Assembly (NCBI GenBank): GCA_963849115.1
Contig: CAWKGK010000002.1
Coordinates: 124,001 to 188,000, forward strand
Source of the DNA: JACDAL01 sp963849115
GTDB lineage: Bacteria > Actinomycetota > CADDZG01 > WHSQ01
DNA: 64,000 bases
Direction of reading: 5' to 3'
Each line of letters begins with the position of its first letter. Within the stretch, counting starts at the first letter, position 1. The translations under genes were made by a program, and so were the position numbers. Of this stretch, positions 32,423 through 40,718 are shown piece by piece. The notes under the pieces were generated by a model. The model worked only from the letters and a program-made list of their open reading frames with translations, ran no database searches and was not told where the DNA came from.

Positions 32423-32940
32423 CAGCGCACCTCTGTGTCGCGATAGGCGATGCAGAACACCTTGCGCCCCTGGTGGCAGTAGCCGGTGACCGAGGCGTCG
32501 CCGTTAATGCGCGTATCCGAGTACGAGCAGCAGTCGTAGATGCGCCGGATCCTGCCTTTGCAGCAGCGCGACCAGCCGCCTCCGTAGCGAGGTTTGCCGG
32601 TGAAGGGGTACCTCTTGGGCACCACCTCCTGACATACCCGGCGGCGGGTTTGGGCGCGGGAAGTGTAGATGTCTCCTCGATCGTCCACCGGATATCCGCG
32701 TTGGGGATGCACCGGATAGCCGAAGCGATCGACGCGGGTTTGAGGCGCGAAGGGATGGGGGCAGGAGTTGGTCGTGTAGGTGTGTCCGCAGACGTGGTGG
32801 GCGGCCGCCCGCTGAGGACTCAGGGCAACCGCCACCAGAGGACCGCCGACAAGAGCGACGAAGCCCGTGCCCAAGCGGCCGAGCAGCGAGCGTCGTGTGG
32901 TCCTGCTGGCCAGGGCCACCGAAGCTGATTCAAGCTTCAT
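32419..32940 (-). CDS. Tat-exported Cys-rich protein resembling the methylamine dehydrogenase light chain, lacking the TTQ tryptophans
   Basis: A 173-residue protein with a twin-arginine signal (TTRRSLLGRLGTGFVALVGG), a short spacer, then ten cysteines in the mature part, including CC pairs near 134 and 147, and a C-terminal CIAYRD. From memory, the signal and the IAYRD segment resemble MauA precursors. MauA forms its TTQ cofactor from two Trp; here one equivalent region has Val (DASVTGYC) and the other is missing. The only mature Trp is elsewhere (GGGWSRCC). It follows the MauD-like gene directly. Confidence 0.7.
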   Translation of the reverse strand: MKLESASVALASRTTRRSLLGRLGTGFVALVGGPLVAVALSPQRAAAHHVCGHTYTTNSCPHPFAPQTRVDRFGYPVHPQRGYPVDDRGDIYTSRAQTRRRVCQEVVPKRYPFTGKPRYGGGWSRCCKGRIRRIYDCCSYSDTRINGDASVTGYCHQGRKVFCIAYRDTEVRC

Positions 32941-33522
32941 CTATCTCGCCTCCAACTCCTTCTGAGCCTGCGCGAAGCGCCGCCGTGCGGTTTGCACCAG
33001 GCCCTCGAACTGCTCCATGTTGTTGACCGTCCCCTTGGCCCGGACCGCACCGAGTTCGTCCAGCGCCACGACATAAGGGGTCCCCGGAACGGCATAGGTG
33101 CGCATGGCTTCCGAGGAGGCAGTTACCGGCGCCCCTGTCCTGGCAACCACGTGTGACCTCGTCTCTTTGTCTTCCGAGGCGGCATCGGCAACCACCAGCG
33201 GCGACAGGGCATGACCGTGGGCGACGGCCTCCAGCGAGGGAAGCACCTCTTCACACACGAGGCAACCGGTGGAGACGAACAGCAGCAGCTGTGCCCGTCC
33301 CGGGCCCCCGATAGTCACCGGCCGGCCGTCGAGGGTGATGGCCTCGAGGGCCGGGGGCGCCTCTCCCAGGGGCGGCCCCTCGGAGTCGATCTCGAGGGCG
33401 CCACGCGGCCCGAGCCGGAGATGGAGGGTGCCGATCTGGCGGGCCAGAGCCACGACGATCACGCAGAGCATCACGACGAGCAGCCACAGCAGCCCATACG
33501 AGACCGCCCACCAGCCGTTCAA
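32941..33522 (-). CDS. MauD-like membrane-anchored thioredoxin-fold protein
   Basis: A 193-residue protein with an N-terminal membrane helix (about 5-28) and a thioredoxin-like domain with a CxxC site, FVSTGCLVCEEVLPS (about 102-116), and a cis-Pro region VPGTPYVV. MauD helps form or rearrange the disulphides of the methylamine dehydrogenase light chain in the periplasm. Its stop abuts the ATG of the Cys-rich gene, its likely client. Confidence 0.78.
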   Translation of the reverse strand: MNGWWAVSYGLLWLLVVMLCVIVVALARQIGTLHLRLGPRGALEIDSEGPPLGEAPPALEAITLDGRPVTIGGPGRAQLLLFVSTGCLVCEEVLPSLEAVAHGHALSPLVVADAASEDKETRSHVVARTGAPVTASSEAMRTYAVPGTPYVVALDELGAVRAKGTVNNMEQFEGLVQTARRRFAQAQKELEAR

Positions 33523-33805
33523 CTGGTCACACCTCCGTTAGCGACGAAACGAGTGGGCTGCAAATGCCCGTGGCTCGGGTTCGAGGAGGCGCCCCGAACC
33601 GAAGTTTTCGCGATCTGGAAGGCTACCGTGCGCCGACTCCGGCCCGGTACTAACTTCGGGCGATTTGCCGCTCAGCTAGTGGTGGCAGACGCGAACCGTG
33701 AACCTCTGACCACGGAAAACCATGGGTGGACCGAGGTCATCTGCCATTGTGGCGGGCGGCCTGCAGGCGTCCCGGGCTCGAGGTGGGCGATAGCATGCGA
33801 CCGCC

Positions 33806-34342
33806 ATGATCTTGTCGCTCTCGCAGATCTGCGCCGCCCTGCTCGCCGGGGTCTTCGCCTGGGCGGCGGTTGCCAAAGCATTCCGGCCGAGGGCGTGGCT
33901 GCAGGCGCTCGATCGCTACGGCCTGAGCTCCGCCCTCCGGGTTCCGGTGGCGCTTGGCGTGCCTCTGGCAGAGGCCCTGGTAGCCGGCTTGTTCGTCGCC
34001 GGTTTGCTCCAGGCGGGGGCGGCGTTGGCGCTGGCTCTGGTGGGAGCCTTTTCGTTGCTGCTTGCCCGCCTCGGCACCCAGGGTAGGAGCCGGGTGCCGT
34101 GCGGCTGTTTCGGCGGCGTGACCGACCGCTCCCTGCGCCTGCTCCTCGGCCGCAACGCAGTCCTGGTTTGCATGGCCACAGCGGTGCTGACGGTGAAGCC
34201 ACAGCAGTGGCCGTCCTGGCCCGGCCGGATGCCGCTGGTCTCGGAGGCCGCACCTGCGGCCCTCGTCCTGCTCGGGCTGGCTTTGTGTGCGTGGACCGGG
34301 CTCGGAGCATTGGCGGCGTTGCGCGGACGAGGACGCACGTGA
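33806..34342 (+). CDS. MauE/DoxX-like membrane protein
   Basis: A 178-residue protein with four to five helices, beginning ILSLSQICAALLAGVFAWAAVAKAFRP and containing RVPCGCFGGV (Cys about 96 and 98) between helices. This matches the MauE family, which passes redox equivalents to MauD. It is divergent from the MauD-like gene, 283 bases away, and overlaps the next gene by GTGA. Confidence 0.8.
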   Translation: MILSLSQICAALLAGVFAWAAVAKAFRPRAWLQALDRYGLSSALRVPVALGVPLAEALVAGLFVAGLLQAGAALALALVGAFSLLLARLGTQGRSRVPCGCFGGVTDRSLRLLLGRNAVLVCMATAVLTVKPQQWPSWPGRMPLVSEAAPAALVLLGLALCAWTGLGALAALRGRGRT

Positions 34343-34905
34343 GGACAAGACTCGTGATCCTCCCACTGGCATTGACTCTGGCTGCCCTCCCCATGCTGGC
34401 TCTCGCGTCGCAGCGTGACGTGCGCGACGACAACGACGTCAAGGGCCGGCTCGACCTCCGCAAGGTGTCCCTCTACGGCCGTCCTCGAGTGTGGAACCTC
34501 AAGACGTACGACGGCTGGAGCAGCCGGTCGATTTGGGACCGCGGCTATCTGCTCGTTCAACTCGACACGATCGGGGGGCAGCGCTTCGACTACCACGCTC
34601 TGGTGTCCTCGAACGGAAGGAGCATGGAAGGCGTTCTCTTCCGGGACCGAGAGAAAAAGGCCGACTATCGAGTGGCAAGGCTTGCCGCGTGGCGCTTGAA
34701 CCGGCGCGGGGTCAAGGTGAGGATCCCGCTCACTAAGACCACCATAGGTGAGCGCCGTGGTTTCTTTCGCTGGCAGATCAGGAGTTTGTTCACCGGCAGA
34801 GGCTGCCGTCGCAGCTGCATCGACGTCGCTCCTCTAGGTCCCGTCAAGCAGCCGCTGAGGCCACCACAAGCCTCGTCGACCCTGAGCTCGTCGTCCCCCC
34901 ACTGA
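34339..34905 (+). CDS. Secreted protein of unknown function
   Basis: A 188-residue protein with a signal peptide (about 1-22, cleaved near LALASQ), then DVRDDNDVKGRLDLRKVSLY, a pattern seen in predicted exported actinobacterial proteins, and a mostly beta mature domain. A single Cys pair (GCRRSC) lies near the C-terminus, followed by a Pro/Ser tail. The GTG start overlaps the MauE-like stop, so the two are co-translated. Confidence 0.7.
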   Translation: MRTRLVILPLALTLAALPMLALASQRDVRDDNDVKGRLDLRKVSLYGRPRVWNLKTYDGWSSRSIWDRGYLLVQLDTIGGQRFDYHALVSSNGRSMEGVLFRDREKKADYRVARLAAWRLNRRGVKVRIPLTKTTIGERRGFFRWQIRSLFTGRGCRRSCIDVAPLGPVKQPLRPPQASSTLSSSSPH

Positions 34906-34912
34906 CCGAATC

Positions 34913-36499
34913 GTGGCGCCTCGCCTCGTAATCCTGGGATGGGACTCTGCCACTTTCGATGTCACCGGCCCCCTGATGTCGGAGGGCCGCCTCCACTCCC
35001 TTGCGGGCCTACAGCAACGAGGTTTCAGCGCGCCCCTTCGATCGACCTGGCCGCCGATGACGGATTGCGCCTGGACCTCCGCGTTCACGGGTGTGAACCC
35101 CGGGACGCATGGCATCTTCGGGTCCTGGTACCGGGCCCCGGGCGCCTATGAGTGCCGCTACTTCTCTGGGCGCGACAGGCGCTCCAAGGCGCTGTGGGAG
35201 CTGGGCTCCAAAGCTCGGTTCCTGGTATGGAACGTACCGATGGCCTACCCGCCGAGCCCGCTCGAGGGAGTGATGGTGTCTGGTTATGGGGCCCCCCCGG
35301 GCGCGCGCATGTGCCATCCGGACGACTTCCAGGAGAAGCTCGCCGCACGTTTTGAACTCCTCGACATCGTCGACCGCGCGCCCCATACGTCCCTGGAGCG
35401 CTTCTTGGACGACCTGCTTCGAGGGCTCGAGGTTCAAGCCGAGGCGCTCACCTGGGCGGCGGCTGAGAGCGGGGCCGATTGTGTGGTCGCTGTATGGCCG
35501 CACGTCGACCGGGCTCAGCATTTCTTCTGGCGCTTCAGAAACTCCTCACACCCCCTCTCGGATGCGGTCGAACGCGTCTATCAGGCCATGGACCGGGCCA
35601 CCGGTGTGCTACGCGAAAGGTGGCCGGAGGCGGATTTCGTGGTGGTTTCCGACCACGGCGCCGGCCCCCTGCACGCAGACGTGAACCTCGGGGGATGGCT
35701 AGCCGCGCAGGGCAGGGCCGTCTACGGCAAGCCGCGCAGCTCCCCTCTGCTTCGAGTTGCGTGGGCGCTGCCGCCCGCGGCACGCAAGATGGGGCGACGC
35801 TTCGCGCCGCACACGGCGAGAAAGACCCTCGGCGCCACCATCACCGGACAGCTCGGGCCTTTCGACTGGAGTAAGACCCAGGCCTTCTGCGGCATCAACG
35901 GGGACCTGTGGCTGAACCTCGAGGGCCGCGAGCCCTTGGGAATGGTGCCGGAGGATGCCTCACGAGTGCTCGAGGAGGAGCTGGCCGCCGGGCTGCTGGA
36001 GCTGCGCGATCCGCACCGGGGAGAACCGGTCGTGCGAGCCGTGTACCGGAGAAAGGAGATCTACTCGGGCCCGGCCACCCATCTCGCCCCCGATCTCATG
36101 CTCGACATGTGGTCTCAGGGCTACCGAGTGACGCCGGCCCGAGAGCCCTCCGAGCTCGTGACCGCGCCTCAACCGTTGGCGGGCGTCAAGGAAGCGTGGT
36201 CGTCCGAGCACCGGCCGCTGGGAATCTTCGTAGCCGCCGGCCCCCGCCTCGCCAGAGGGCGCACCGAGGAGCTCTCGTTGCTGGACGTTTGTCCCACGGC
36301 GATGGCGCTGCTCGAGGCAGCCGTGCCTGAGGGACTGGACGGGCGGGCCGCCACAGAGGCACTCGACGCCGGCTGGCTCTCTACCCACCCGGTGTCCTCC
36401 ACAGAAGCAGCCGACAATCGCCTCACCGAGGGTGACTACAGCGCGGAAGAGGCGGCCGCGGTCGCCGCTCACCTGAAGGATCTCGGCTACATCGAATAG
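34913..36499 (+). CDS. Alkaline-phosphatase-superfamily phosphodiesterase/nucleotide pyrophosphatase
   Basis: A 528-residue protein with the superfamily metal sites: ILGWDSATFD (first metal Asp, about 9), the nucleophile region PPMTDCAWTSAFTG (about 47), VWPHVDRAQHFFW and VVSDHGAGPLHADVN (about 245). Members hydrolyse phosphodiesters or phosphonates. It has no signal peptide despite following a secreted protein. The family's substrates here are unknown. The GTG start is 8 bases after the previous stop. Confidence 0.85.
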   Translation: MAPRLVILGWDSATFDVTGPLMSEGRLHSLAGLQQRGFSAPLRSTWPPMTDCAWTSAFTGVNPGTHGIFGSWYRAPGAYECRYFSGRDRRSKALWELGSKARFLVWNVPMAYPPSPLEGVMVSGYGAPPGARMCHPDDFQEKLAARFELLDIVDRAPHTSLERFLDDLLRGLEVQAEALTWAAAESGADCVVAVWPHVDRAQHFFWRFRNSSHPLSDAVERVYQAMDRATGVLRERWPEADFVVVSDHGAGPLHADVNLGGWLAAQGRAVYGKPRSSPLLRVAWALPPAARKMGRRFAPHTARKTLGATITGQLGPFDWSKTQAFCGINGDLWLNLEGREPLGMVPEDASRVLEEELAAGLLELRDPHRGEPVVRAVYRRKEIYSGPATHLAPDLMLDMWSQGYRVTPAREPSELVTAPQPLAGVKEAWSSEHRPLGIFVAAGPRLARGRTEELSLLDVCPTAMALLEAAVPEGLDGRAATEALDAGWLSTHPVSSTEAADNRLTEGDYSAEEAAAVAAHLKDLGYIE

Positions 36500-36515
36500 G
36501 GCATCATTGGTAGCG

Positions 36516-37361
36516 ATGAAACACACACTGGCGGCAAGGGAACGCGAGCTCAGCGAGCGCATCGCTCACATAGGAGCTGTCGTCGTCGCGTATTCGGGAG
36601 GGGTGGACTCGACGTATCTGGCGTCTGTCTGCCACAAGGTGTTGGGAAAGCGGGCGTTGGCGGTCACTGCGGTGTCACCCTCGTTAAGCCGCAGAGAGCG
36701 CCGCGACGCCGAAGCCCTCGCCGTGCGCGAGGGGTGGAACCACATGACCGTCGAAACGCACGAGGTCGGCCGCGACGAATACGCCCGCAACGGTACGGAC
36801 CGCTGTTACTGGTGCAAGACAGAGCTGTTCGAGGTCCTGGCGCCGATCGCCTCGGCCCGGGCGGCGCGCATTGCAGTCGGAACGAACCTCGACGACCTCT
36901 CCGACCATCGCCCGGGGCGGCGAGCGGCGCGCGAGAAGGACGTCCTCACCCCCTTGGCGGACGCCGGTCTGTCCAAAGCGGAGATCAGAGAGCTGGCCGG
37001 TATCCATAACCTCCCGATAGCCGACAAACCGGCCTCTCCCTGCCTTGCCTCGCGCTTCGCCTACGGTGTGCGCGTCACTCCCGAGGGCCTCGCACGCGTC
37101 GACGAGGCAGAGGAGGTTCTCAGAGGGCTGGGATTTGTAGCGCTCAGGGTACGCGACCACGGAGATCTGGCCCGCATCGAGGTCGAGCCGGACGAGATCG
37201 AGCGGGCGAGCGGCCTCGGGGCGGAGATCGCCGTCGCGTTAAGGGCGCTGGGCTTCAAGTACGTGACGCTCGACCTAGAGGGCTTTCGCTCCGGATCTTT
37301 GAACGAAGTCTTGCTGCAGCCCACCTTTGCTCCGAGGTTGGGAACATCCTCTTCTCGGTAA
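36516..37361 (+). CDS. LarE-like ATP-dependent sulfur transferase
   Basis: A 281-residue PP-loop protein: ATP site AYSGGVDSTY (about 26), CYWCK (about 97) and SPCLASRFAYG (about 176). LarE adenylates and thiolates pyridinium-bis-carboxylate to make the nickel-pincer cofactor of lactate racemase. Three cysteines in these positions match the [4Fe-4S] LarE class rather than the sacrificial single-Cys class. No larB, larC or larA is in the window, so a different thiolation target is possible. ATG 36516 preferred over TTG 36507. Confidence 0.8.
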   Translation: MKHTLAARERELSERIAHIGAVVVAYSGGVDSTYLASVCHKVLGKRALAVTAVSPSLSRRERRDAEALAVREGWNHMTVETHEVGRDEYARNGTDRCYWCKTELFEVLAPIASARAARIAVGTNLDDLSDHRPGRRAAREKDVLTPLADAGLSKAEIRELAGIHNLPIADKPASPCLASRFAYGVRVTPEGLARVDEAEEVLRGLGFVALRVRDHGDLARIEVEPDEIERASGLGAEIAVALRALGFKYVTLDLEGFRSGSLNEVLLQPTFAPRLGTSSSR

Positions 37362-37366
37362 GAGAC

Positions 37367-37846
37367 ATGGAGGCGGCCGATGCCGAGGCAGTGGCTGCGT
37401 GGCGCTATCACCCTCCTTACGATTTCTACGACACGGCCGCCGACCCCTCGAGCCTCGTGGAGGTGCTCGACGCCCGTCGTTGGGGCCACATCTTCTTCTC
37501 GGTCTTCGCCGCCGCGCCTCTCCCCTCCTCCTCGCCCCTTTCCGAATCCGTCGAGGAGCTCGCCGGTTTTCTCGAGCTCACCGCACGGCCGGGGGAGGTG
37601 ATAGAGATCGGTCTGGGCCTGCGCCCGGACCTCACCGGCAAGGGACTGGGACTGTCCTTCGTCCAGGCGTGCCTCGATTTCGCGCGGCAGCGCGCGCGTC
37701 CGCGGGCCTTCGCTCTCGATGTGGCCACCTTCAATCAGCGAGCGCGCGCGGTATACGAGAAGGCGGGGTTCGTTCCCGGAGAAACCTTCTGGCGGCACCT
37801 CAGCGGGAGGCGCTGGGAGTTTCTGAGGATGTCGCGGCCTGCCTGA
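37367..37846 (+). CDS. GNAT-family N-acetyltransferase
   Basis: A 159-residue protein. The acetyl-CoA loop is LRPDLTGKGLGLSFVQ (about 85-100), followed by the FNQRARAVYEKAGF strand-helix typical of GNATs. The front part AVAAWRYHPPYDFYD matches a common actinobacterial subgroup. The substrate is unknown. The ATG is 5 bases after the LarE-like stop; an in-frame segment upstream could belong to the N-terminus but has no start codon. Confidence 0.85.
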   Translation: MEAADAEAVAAWRYHPPYDFYDTAADPSSLVEVLDARRWGHIFFSVFAAAPLPSSSPLSESVEELAGFLELTARPGEVIEIGLGLRPDLTGKGLGLSFVQACLDFARQRARPRAFALDVATFNQRARAVYEKAGFVPGETFWRHLSGRRWEFLRMSRPA

Positions 37847-37873
37847 AGCGCTTCCGGGCGAAGAGCCTGCTTC

Positions 37874-38107
37874 TTAGAGCTCCACCACCGGGCAGGTCAG
37901 GGTGCGCGTGACACCCTCCACCGACTGGATCCGGGCCACGACAAGCTTGCCCAGACCATCCATGTCCGGCGCGGTTGCCCGCACGATGACGTCGTAGGGC
38001 CCGGAGACGTCGTCGGCCGATTCGACTCCGTCAAGAATGCGAATGTCGCCCGCGACATTGGCCGCGCTCACGGTCGCCTGAATGAGGATGTACGCACTAA
38101 CAGCCAC
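37874..38107 (-). CDS. Stand-alone Lrp/AsnC ligand-binding (RAM) domain protein
   Basis: A 77-residue protein with the alpha-beta RAM fold: AYILIQATVSAANVAGDI, ILDGVESADDVSGPYDVIV and a C-terminal strand TRTLTCPVVEL. There is no helix-turn-helix. Such small proteins bind amino acids or partner with full Lrp regulators. GTG start at 38107. Confidence 0.82.
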   Translation of the reverse strand: MAVSAYILIQATVSAANVAGDIRILDGVESADDVSGPYDVIVRATAPDMDGLGKLVVARIQSVEGVTRTLTCPVVEL

Positions 38108-38294
38108 CGGTCTCCCTCCCCCTCGTCATCGTCGGATTGTCCTCGTCGGAACACGCATTGTAGTCAAGATTGAGTCGACACCCGACTGTCCGGGCCCACT
38201 GGGCGATGGCCCCCGACGACATGGGAAAAGTCGGTCGCGCCGCTCGTTTGCATGACATTATCGACGCACACGGACTCTGCCGGGGAGGCTCGAG

Positions 38295-38858
38295 ATGGAC
38301 TTGCTTGCGTGGGTGGTGATGGCGCTCATCGTGATGATGGGGGCGGGCCTCATCGCCGTCTACAACCGGCTGATGCGGCTGCGCAGCGGATGCGAAGAAG
38401 GCTGGGCCCAGATAGACGTGCAGCTCAAGCGCCGCCACGACCTCATCTCCAATCTCGCCGACACCGTCAAGGGATACGCGGCTCACGAGCGCGACACCCT
38501 CGAGGCCGTCAGCCGGGCACGCGCCGAAGCTGTGGACGCCTCCGGAGTGGAGGACCAGGCCCGAGCCGAGAACACCCTGAGTGGTGCACTGGGACCGCTG
38601 TTCGCGCTCGCCGAGGCCCACCCGCGCCTCCAGGCCGACCACAACTTCATCGCCCTGCAGGAGGAGCTGAGCGAAACGGAGGGCCGGATCGGCTTCGCCC
38701 GGCAGTACTACAACGAGCGCGTGCTCGGTTATGACAACGCCCTGGGCACATTTCCCTCGAACCTGGTTGCCGGAGCCTTCCGCTTTAGACCAAAGTCATT
38801 CTTTGAGACGGAGCCGAAGGCGCCCGGCCCGGTCGCAGTGAACTTCGAAGCGTCCTGA
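38295..38858 (+). CDS. LemA family protein
   Basis: A 187-residue protein with an N-terminal membrane helix and a helical bundle: VYNRLMRLRSGCEEGWAQID, VQLKRRHDLISNL, LQEELSETEGRI and FARQYYNERV are hallmark LemA stretches. The topology is outside-facing C-terminus. The biochemical role is not established in bacteria generally. Confidence 0.92.
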   Translation: MDLLAWVVMALIVMMGAGLIAVYNRLMRLRSGCEEGWAQIDVQLKRRHDLISNLADTVKGYAAHERDTLEAVSRARAEAVDASGVEDQARAENTLSGALGPLFALAEAHPRLQADHNFIALQEELSETEGRIGFARQYYNERVLGYDNALGTFPSNLVAGAFRFRPKSFFETEPKAPGPVAVNFEAS

Positions 38859-38883
38859 TCCGCCCTGTGGGGGCAATGCTTCA

Positions 38884-38903
38884 ATGTGCTAAGTTAAGCA
38901 CAT
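38884..38903. promoter_or_regulatory. Palindromic operator overlapping the vapB start
   Basis: ATGTGCT, AAGTTA, AGCACAT (38884-38903) forms perfect 7-bp arms. The right arm contains the first two bases of the vapB ATG, and TAAGTT (38890-38895) is a possible -10 box 6 bases from the ATG. Binding of VapB or VapBC here would block its own transcription. Confidence 0.65.
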
Positions 38904-39141
38904 GCGTCTGCACATTGAGATAGACGACCGCATGATCGCAGCGATCGACGAGCTCGCCGGCCCGCGAAACCGCAGCCGCTTCATCCGGGACGCCCTTGAT
39001 ACCGCACTGACTCAGCACCGCCGGCGAGAGCTAATCCGCTCGGCTCGGGGATCGATCGATGGCGAGGGCCACGACTGGGACGGCGACCCGGCGAAGTGGG
39101 TGCGCGCGCAGAGGAGAAGCGATCCCCGCAAGGTCGGTTAG
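38902..39141 (+). CDS. vapB: VapB-type ribbon-helix-helix antitoxin
   Basis: A 79-residue protein: an N-terminal RHH (LHIEIDDRMIAAIDELAG, then NRSRFIRDALDTAL) for DNA binding, and a C-terminal stretch rich in Asp and Trp (DGEGHDWDGDPAKW) that should wrap the toxin. The stop is directly followed by the vapC start. Operator palindrome overlaps the start codon. Confidence 0.88.
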   Translation: MRLHIEIDDRMIAAIDELAGPRNRSRFIRDALDTALTQHRRRELIRSARGSIDGEGHDWDGDPAKWVRAQRRSDPRKVG

Positions 39142-39531
39142 GTGCAGATAGTCCTCGACACGACCGTCCTTGTCGATTACTTGCGCGGGTCTCCCGCCGC
39201 GGACGATCTCGACCGGCGATTGGATCGGGGCGATATCGCCTGCACGACCGCCGTGAACGTCGAAGAGGTAGCGCGCGGGCTCCGAACCGGAGAAGAGGAC
39301 GACGCCACTCGCTTGATAGAGGGCCTCACCGTGCTGACCCTCGGGGCCGAAGAGGGATGGAGAGCCGGCAGGTGGCGACGGGCATTCGCCTCTCGGGGGG
39401 TGACCCTGTCTCAACTCGACTGCCTGATCGCGGCTGCTGCACTGACCGCCGAGGCCGTTCTCGCCACCGGCAATCCCAAGGATTTCCCCATGGAGGAGAT
39501 CAGGGTTGAGCATTGGCCGGTGGGCAAGTAG
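39142..39531 (+). CDS. vapC: VapC-type PIN-domain ribonuclease toxin
   Basis: A 129-residue PIN protein: first acidic residues in VLDTTVLVDYLRG (Asp 6 and 12), Glu in VNVEEVARG (about 41), and the third cluster in LSQLDCLIAAAAL. These form the metal site that cleaves RNA in VapC toxins. GTG start immediately after the antitoxin stop. Confidence 0.9.
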   Translation: MQIVLDTTVLVDYLRGSPAADDLDRRLDRGDIACTTAVNVEEVARGLRTGEEDDATRLIEGLTVLTLGAEEGWRAGRWRRAFASRGVTLSQLDCLIAAAALTAEAVLATGNPKDFPMEEIRVEHWPVGK

Positions 39532-39577
39532 TTCCGACCCCGTCGTGGTGGATTCGCCGAGTGGGTCGTAAATGTCG

Positions 39578-40270
39578 CTATACGACATCTGGTGACCAGT
39601 CGGCACCAGGGAGCGTCTTGAGCCAGCCGCTTACGGCGTTCGAGGCTTCGGCCCATGCCTCCGGCGTTGTGCGCCCCGATGACTTGCGTACCTCGAGGGA
39701 GTGGTTGCCGTCCTCGATGACGACGAGCTCGTTCTCGGCCCGGAGCCGTGCCCGCACCGAAGCGAGGGTCTCCAGAGGGCAGAAAGGGTCGCGCGTCCCC
39801 TCCACGAACAGCATCGGCACTCCGATTGAATAGAGATGGGCGTCGCGCATGCGATCCGGACGGCCGGGGGGATGAAGTGGATAGCCGAGAAAGAAGAGGC
39901 CGTCGGCCCGTTGTTGCCCGGACGCGACCAGTTGAGAGGCGATTCTTCCTCCCATTGATTTGCCGCCGAGCGCGAGGAGGCCGCGGTGACGCTCTTGGAC
40001 ATGGGTCACAACCGCCCGGTAGGTGTCCTCGAGCACAGGAGCTCGGTCGGGCGATCGCCTTCCCTGCTCAACGTAAGAGAAATTGAAGCGGCACACGCGC
40101 ACGCCTGCGCTCGCAATTCCCGCCGCCAGCGCGCTCATGAAGCGGGACTCCATGCCCCCTCCCGCACCCGGCGCCAACACCGCTACGTTCGTTGCGTCCG
40201 AAGGCCCGTCCCATGCCAAAGACACCCGCCCCGAGGGGGTCTCTGCGGCGTCCCTGATGGGCGCCCTCAT
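39578..40270 (-). CDS. Alpha/beta hydrolase (dienelactone-hydrolase/Tex30-like)
   Basis: A 230-residue protein with oxyanion region LAPGAGGGM (about 32), nucleophile elbow ALGGKSMGGRIAS (Ser about 104), an acid in FVEGTRDPFCP and the final His in EDGNHSLEVR. The ATG overlaps the hspR stop (ATGA), so it is the last gene of the dnaK-hspR operon. A role in stress is only suggested by position. Confidence 0.85.
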   Translation of the reverse strand: MRAPIRDAAETPSGRVSLAWDGPSDATNVAVLAPGAGGGMESRFMSALAAGIASAGVRVCRFNFSYVEQGRRSPDRAPVLEDTYRAVVTHVQERHRGLLALGGKSMGGRIASQLVASGQQRADGLFFLGYPLHPPGRPDRMRDAHLYSIGVPMLFVEGTRDPFCPLETLASVRARLRAENELVVIEDGNHSLEVRKSSGRTTPEAWAEASNAVSGWLKTLPGADWSPDVV

Positions 40271-40710
40271 GAGGGCGCGGGGGGCGCCTGAATGAACCGG
40301 TCGCGCGCCGCGGCGTCGAGGGCATCCGACTTCATCGCCCGCCGCACGCGCCGCACGTCACGCAGCGGCACCAGGGCCAGGGCGCTGCGTGCCTCGGTGA
40401 GCTCATCAATACGATCCTGTAGCGCCCGCAACTCCCCAGCCGCGTCAGCGAGACGGGCTCGGCTCTCCTCGATCTCGATCTCGAGCGCCATGACCCGCAC
40501 GACCCCCGCGAGGTTCAACCCGGCACTGGTCAGCTCCTGGATACGTCTCAGGATCAGGATGTCGCGCTCCGAGTAGCGGCGGGTGTTGCCCGACGTCCGC
40601 TGTGGGTGCAGCAATCCTTTGCGTTCGTAGATGCGCAGCGTCTGGGGATGGACGCCGGCAAGCTCGGCCGCCACCGAGATCACATAGATGGCACGTTCAT
40701 TCTCATTCAT
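40267..40710 (-). CDS. hspR: Heat shock repressor HspR (MerR family)
   Basis: A 147-residue protein with a MerR winged-helix domain (YVISVAAELAGVHPQTLRIY, ERKGLLHPQRTSGNTRRYS) and a C-terminal coiled coil (about 75-115). HspR binds HAIR operators with DnaK as co-repressor. It closes the dnaK-grpE-dnaJ-hspR order typical of actinobacteria. Two HAIR-like sites are in the window. Confidence 0.92.
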   Translation of the reverse strand: MNENERAIYVISVAAELAGVHPQTLRIYERKGLLHPQRTSGNTRRYSERDILILRRIQELTSAGLNLAGVVRVMALEIEIEESRARLADAAGELRALQDRIDELTEARSALALVPLRDVRRVRRAMKSDALDAAARDRFIQAPPAPS

Positions 40711-40718
40711 AACGTCCC

